The translations under genes and the position numbers were made by a program. From positions 1-6,797 of the forward strand of contig JAJYOQ010000224.1 in NCBI GenBank assembly GCA_021796135.1: 6,797 nucleotides of DNA, given 5' to 3'. This document shows, piece by piece, positions 6,389 to 6,797 of the stretch. The notes below the pieces were generated by a model. The model searched no databases. It had not been told where the DNA came from and saw only the letters and a list, made by a program, of their open reading frames with translations. The stretch's first letter is position 1. Every line of letters begins with the position of its first letter. The DNA comes from Bacteroidota bacterium. Lineage in GTDB: Bacteria > Bacteroidota > Ignavibacteria > Ignavibacteriales > Ignavibacteriaceae.

Positions 6389-6797
6389 ATGAGAAAATAT
6401 TTATGGATTATTCCATTCTTTTTTTTAGCAATAGCTTTTGGACAAACATCCGATTCGAAAAGCACATCAAATCTTTTGATGAATGCCCCTACTATTAGTG
6501 TCACTATCGGAGGAGACTTTATAATCACAGGGTCTTTCCCCGCCTCGGTTTCTGAAAGAGTGGATGAATTTGTAACTCAAATGTATAATCAAGGTAAGCA
6601 GTTGCTTTATAGAAATATAAATGATCCAAAGTACATAAAAGAAGTTGATAAAAAACTTGAAGATTATTCTCTAAGGAATATAAAGTTAAAAAGGATTGAC
6701 GGGCAAATTATTAATATTGATCTATTAAAATTCCGGGTGACCGGAGATTTTAATTATAATCCTTATCTGCGAAATGATTCTGTCTCCTCTTTCAAGG
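6389..6797 (+). CDS. SLBB-domain polysaccharide export protein (Wza-like), N-terminal part, cut by window end
   Basis: The frame is open from the ATG at 6389 to the right edge (136 residues seen, no stop). It begins with a signal peptide (Arg2-Lys3, hydrophobic core about residues 5-17, likely cut between Gly18 and Gln19) with no lipobox cysteine. PTISVTIGGDFIITGSF (34-50) and the later LKRIDGQIINIDLLKFRVTGDF (100-121) with NPYLRNDSV (124-132) match the beta-grasp pattern of SLBB domains. In Wza-like proteins the usual wording is a hydrophobic strand, a Gly-Asp turn, and 'NPYL-(N/D)D' before the final strand. Such proteins form or line the periplasmic/outer-membrane channel for capsule or exopolysaccharide export. 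The insertion FVTQMYNQGKQLLYRNINDPKYIKEVDKKLEDY (61-93) is helical and charged. An N-terminal polysaccharide-export (Poly_export) domain is not seen before the first SLBB unit, so this is either an SLBB-repeat protein or an unusual variant. It lies 26 bp after rmlB, fitting a surface-polysaccharide operon. Confidence 0.7.
   Translation, partial: MRKYLWIIPFFFLAIAFGQTSDSKSTSNLLMNAPTISVTIGGDFIITGSFPASVSERVDEFVTQMYNQGKQLLYRNINDPKYIKEVDKKLEDYSLRNIKLKRIDGQIINIDLLKFRVTGDFNYNPYLRNDSVSSFK

Noticed and set aside
6310..6528. Minus-strand open frame across the rmlB end and the SLBB gene start
   Set aside because: It overlaps the conserved rmlB C terminus and the signal peptide of the next gene on the opposite strand, with no recognisable content.
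1..6797. tRNA/rRNA genes, CRISPR arrays, transposons or integrases
   Set aside because: No cloverleaf-like segment, spaced direct repeats, transposase motifs or terminal inverted repeats of an insertion element were seen; the edge inverted repeat is not flanked by a mobile-element gene.

Overview
This is a low-G+C window (roughly one third G+C by eye) of bacterial chromosomal type. The features point to the Bacteroidota/FCB group, plausibly Ignavibacteria or a relative. These are exported proteins whose signal peptides end just before a Gln, few strong Shine-Dalgarno sites, promoter-like motifs of the Bacteroidota TAnnTTTG type, and a SLBB export protein of a kind I associate with Ignavibacteria. 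The lineage is an inference from protein style, not from a marker tree.

Left part, minus strand (3346 down to the left edge): gatB (tRNA amidotransferase subunit B), then lepB (signal peptidase I, GTG start, 16 bp after gatB), then an M16 zinc-peptidase gene 52 bp after lepB. They read as one transcription unit, with a Bacteroidota-like -7 box in front of gatB. The M16 gene is damaged in two ways. One base appears to be missing near 465, which splits the reading frame. The first 23 bases of the window are also an exact reverse complement of bases 149-171, so the gene ends in a fold-back instead of its expected continuation. Two such defects close to the window edge suggest a poor-quality contig end at least as strongly as a real pseudogene.

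Right part, plus strand: after a short divergent intergenic region (3347-3479) comes an intact YhdH/AcuI-type NADPH-dependent oxidoreductase (3480-4472). About 100 bp later a second plus-strand group begins: an unrecognised exported, probably outer-membrane beta-barrel protein (4576-5340), rmlB (dTDP-glucose 4,6-dehydratase, 5349-6362), and the start of a secreted SLBB-type polysaccharide-export protein (6389 to the right edge). The 8 bp and 26 bp gaps suggest an operon. RmlB would make the dTDP-4-keto-6-deoxyglucose precursor of rhamnose-type sugars and the SLBB protein would belong to the export apparatus. The region therefore looks like the first genes of a surface-polysaccharide locus that continues beyond the window.

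There are no RNA genes, CRISPR arrays, insertion sequences or intergenic stretches over 300 bp. I see no clearly new biological system. The points most worth checking are the damaged left edge, the uncharacterised barrel protein tied to rmlB, and a few palindromes at gene boundaries.
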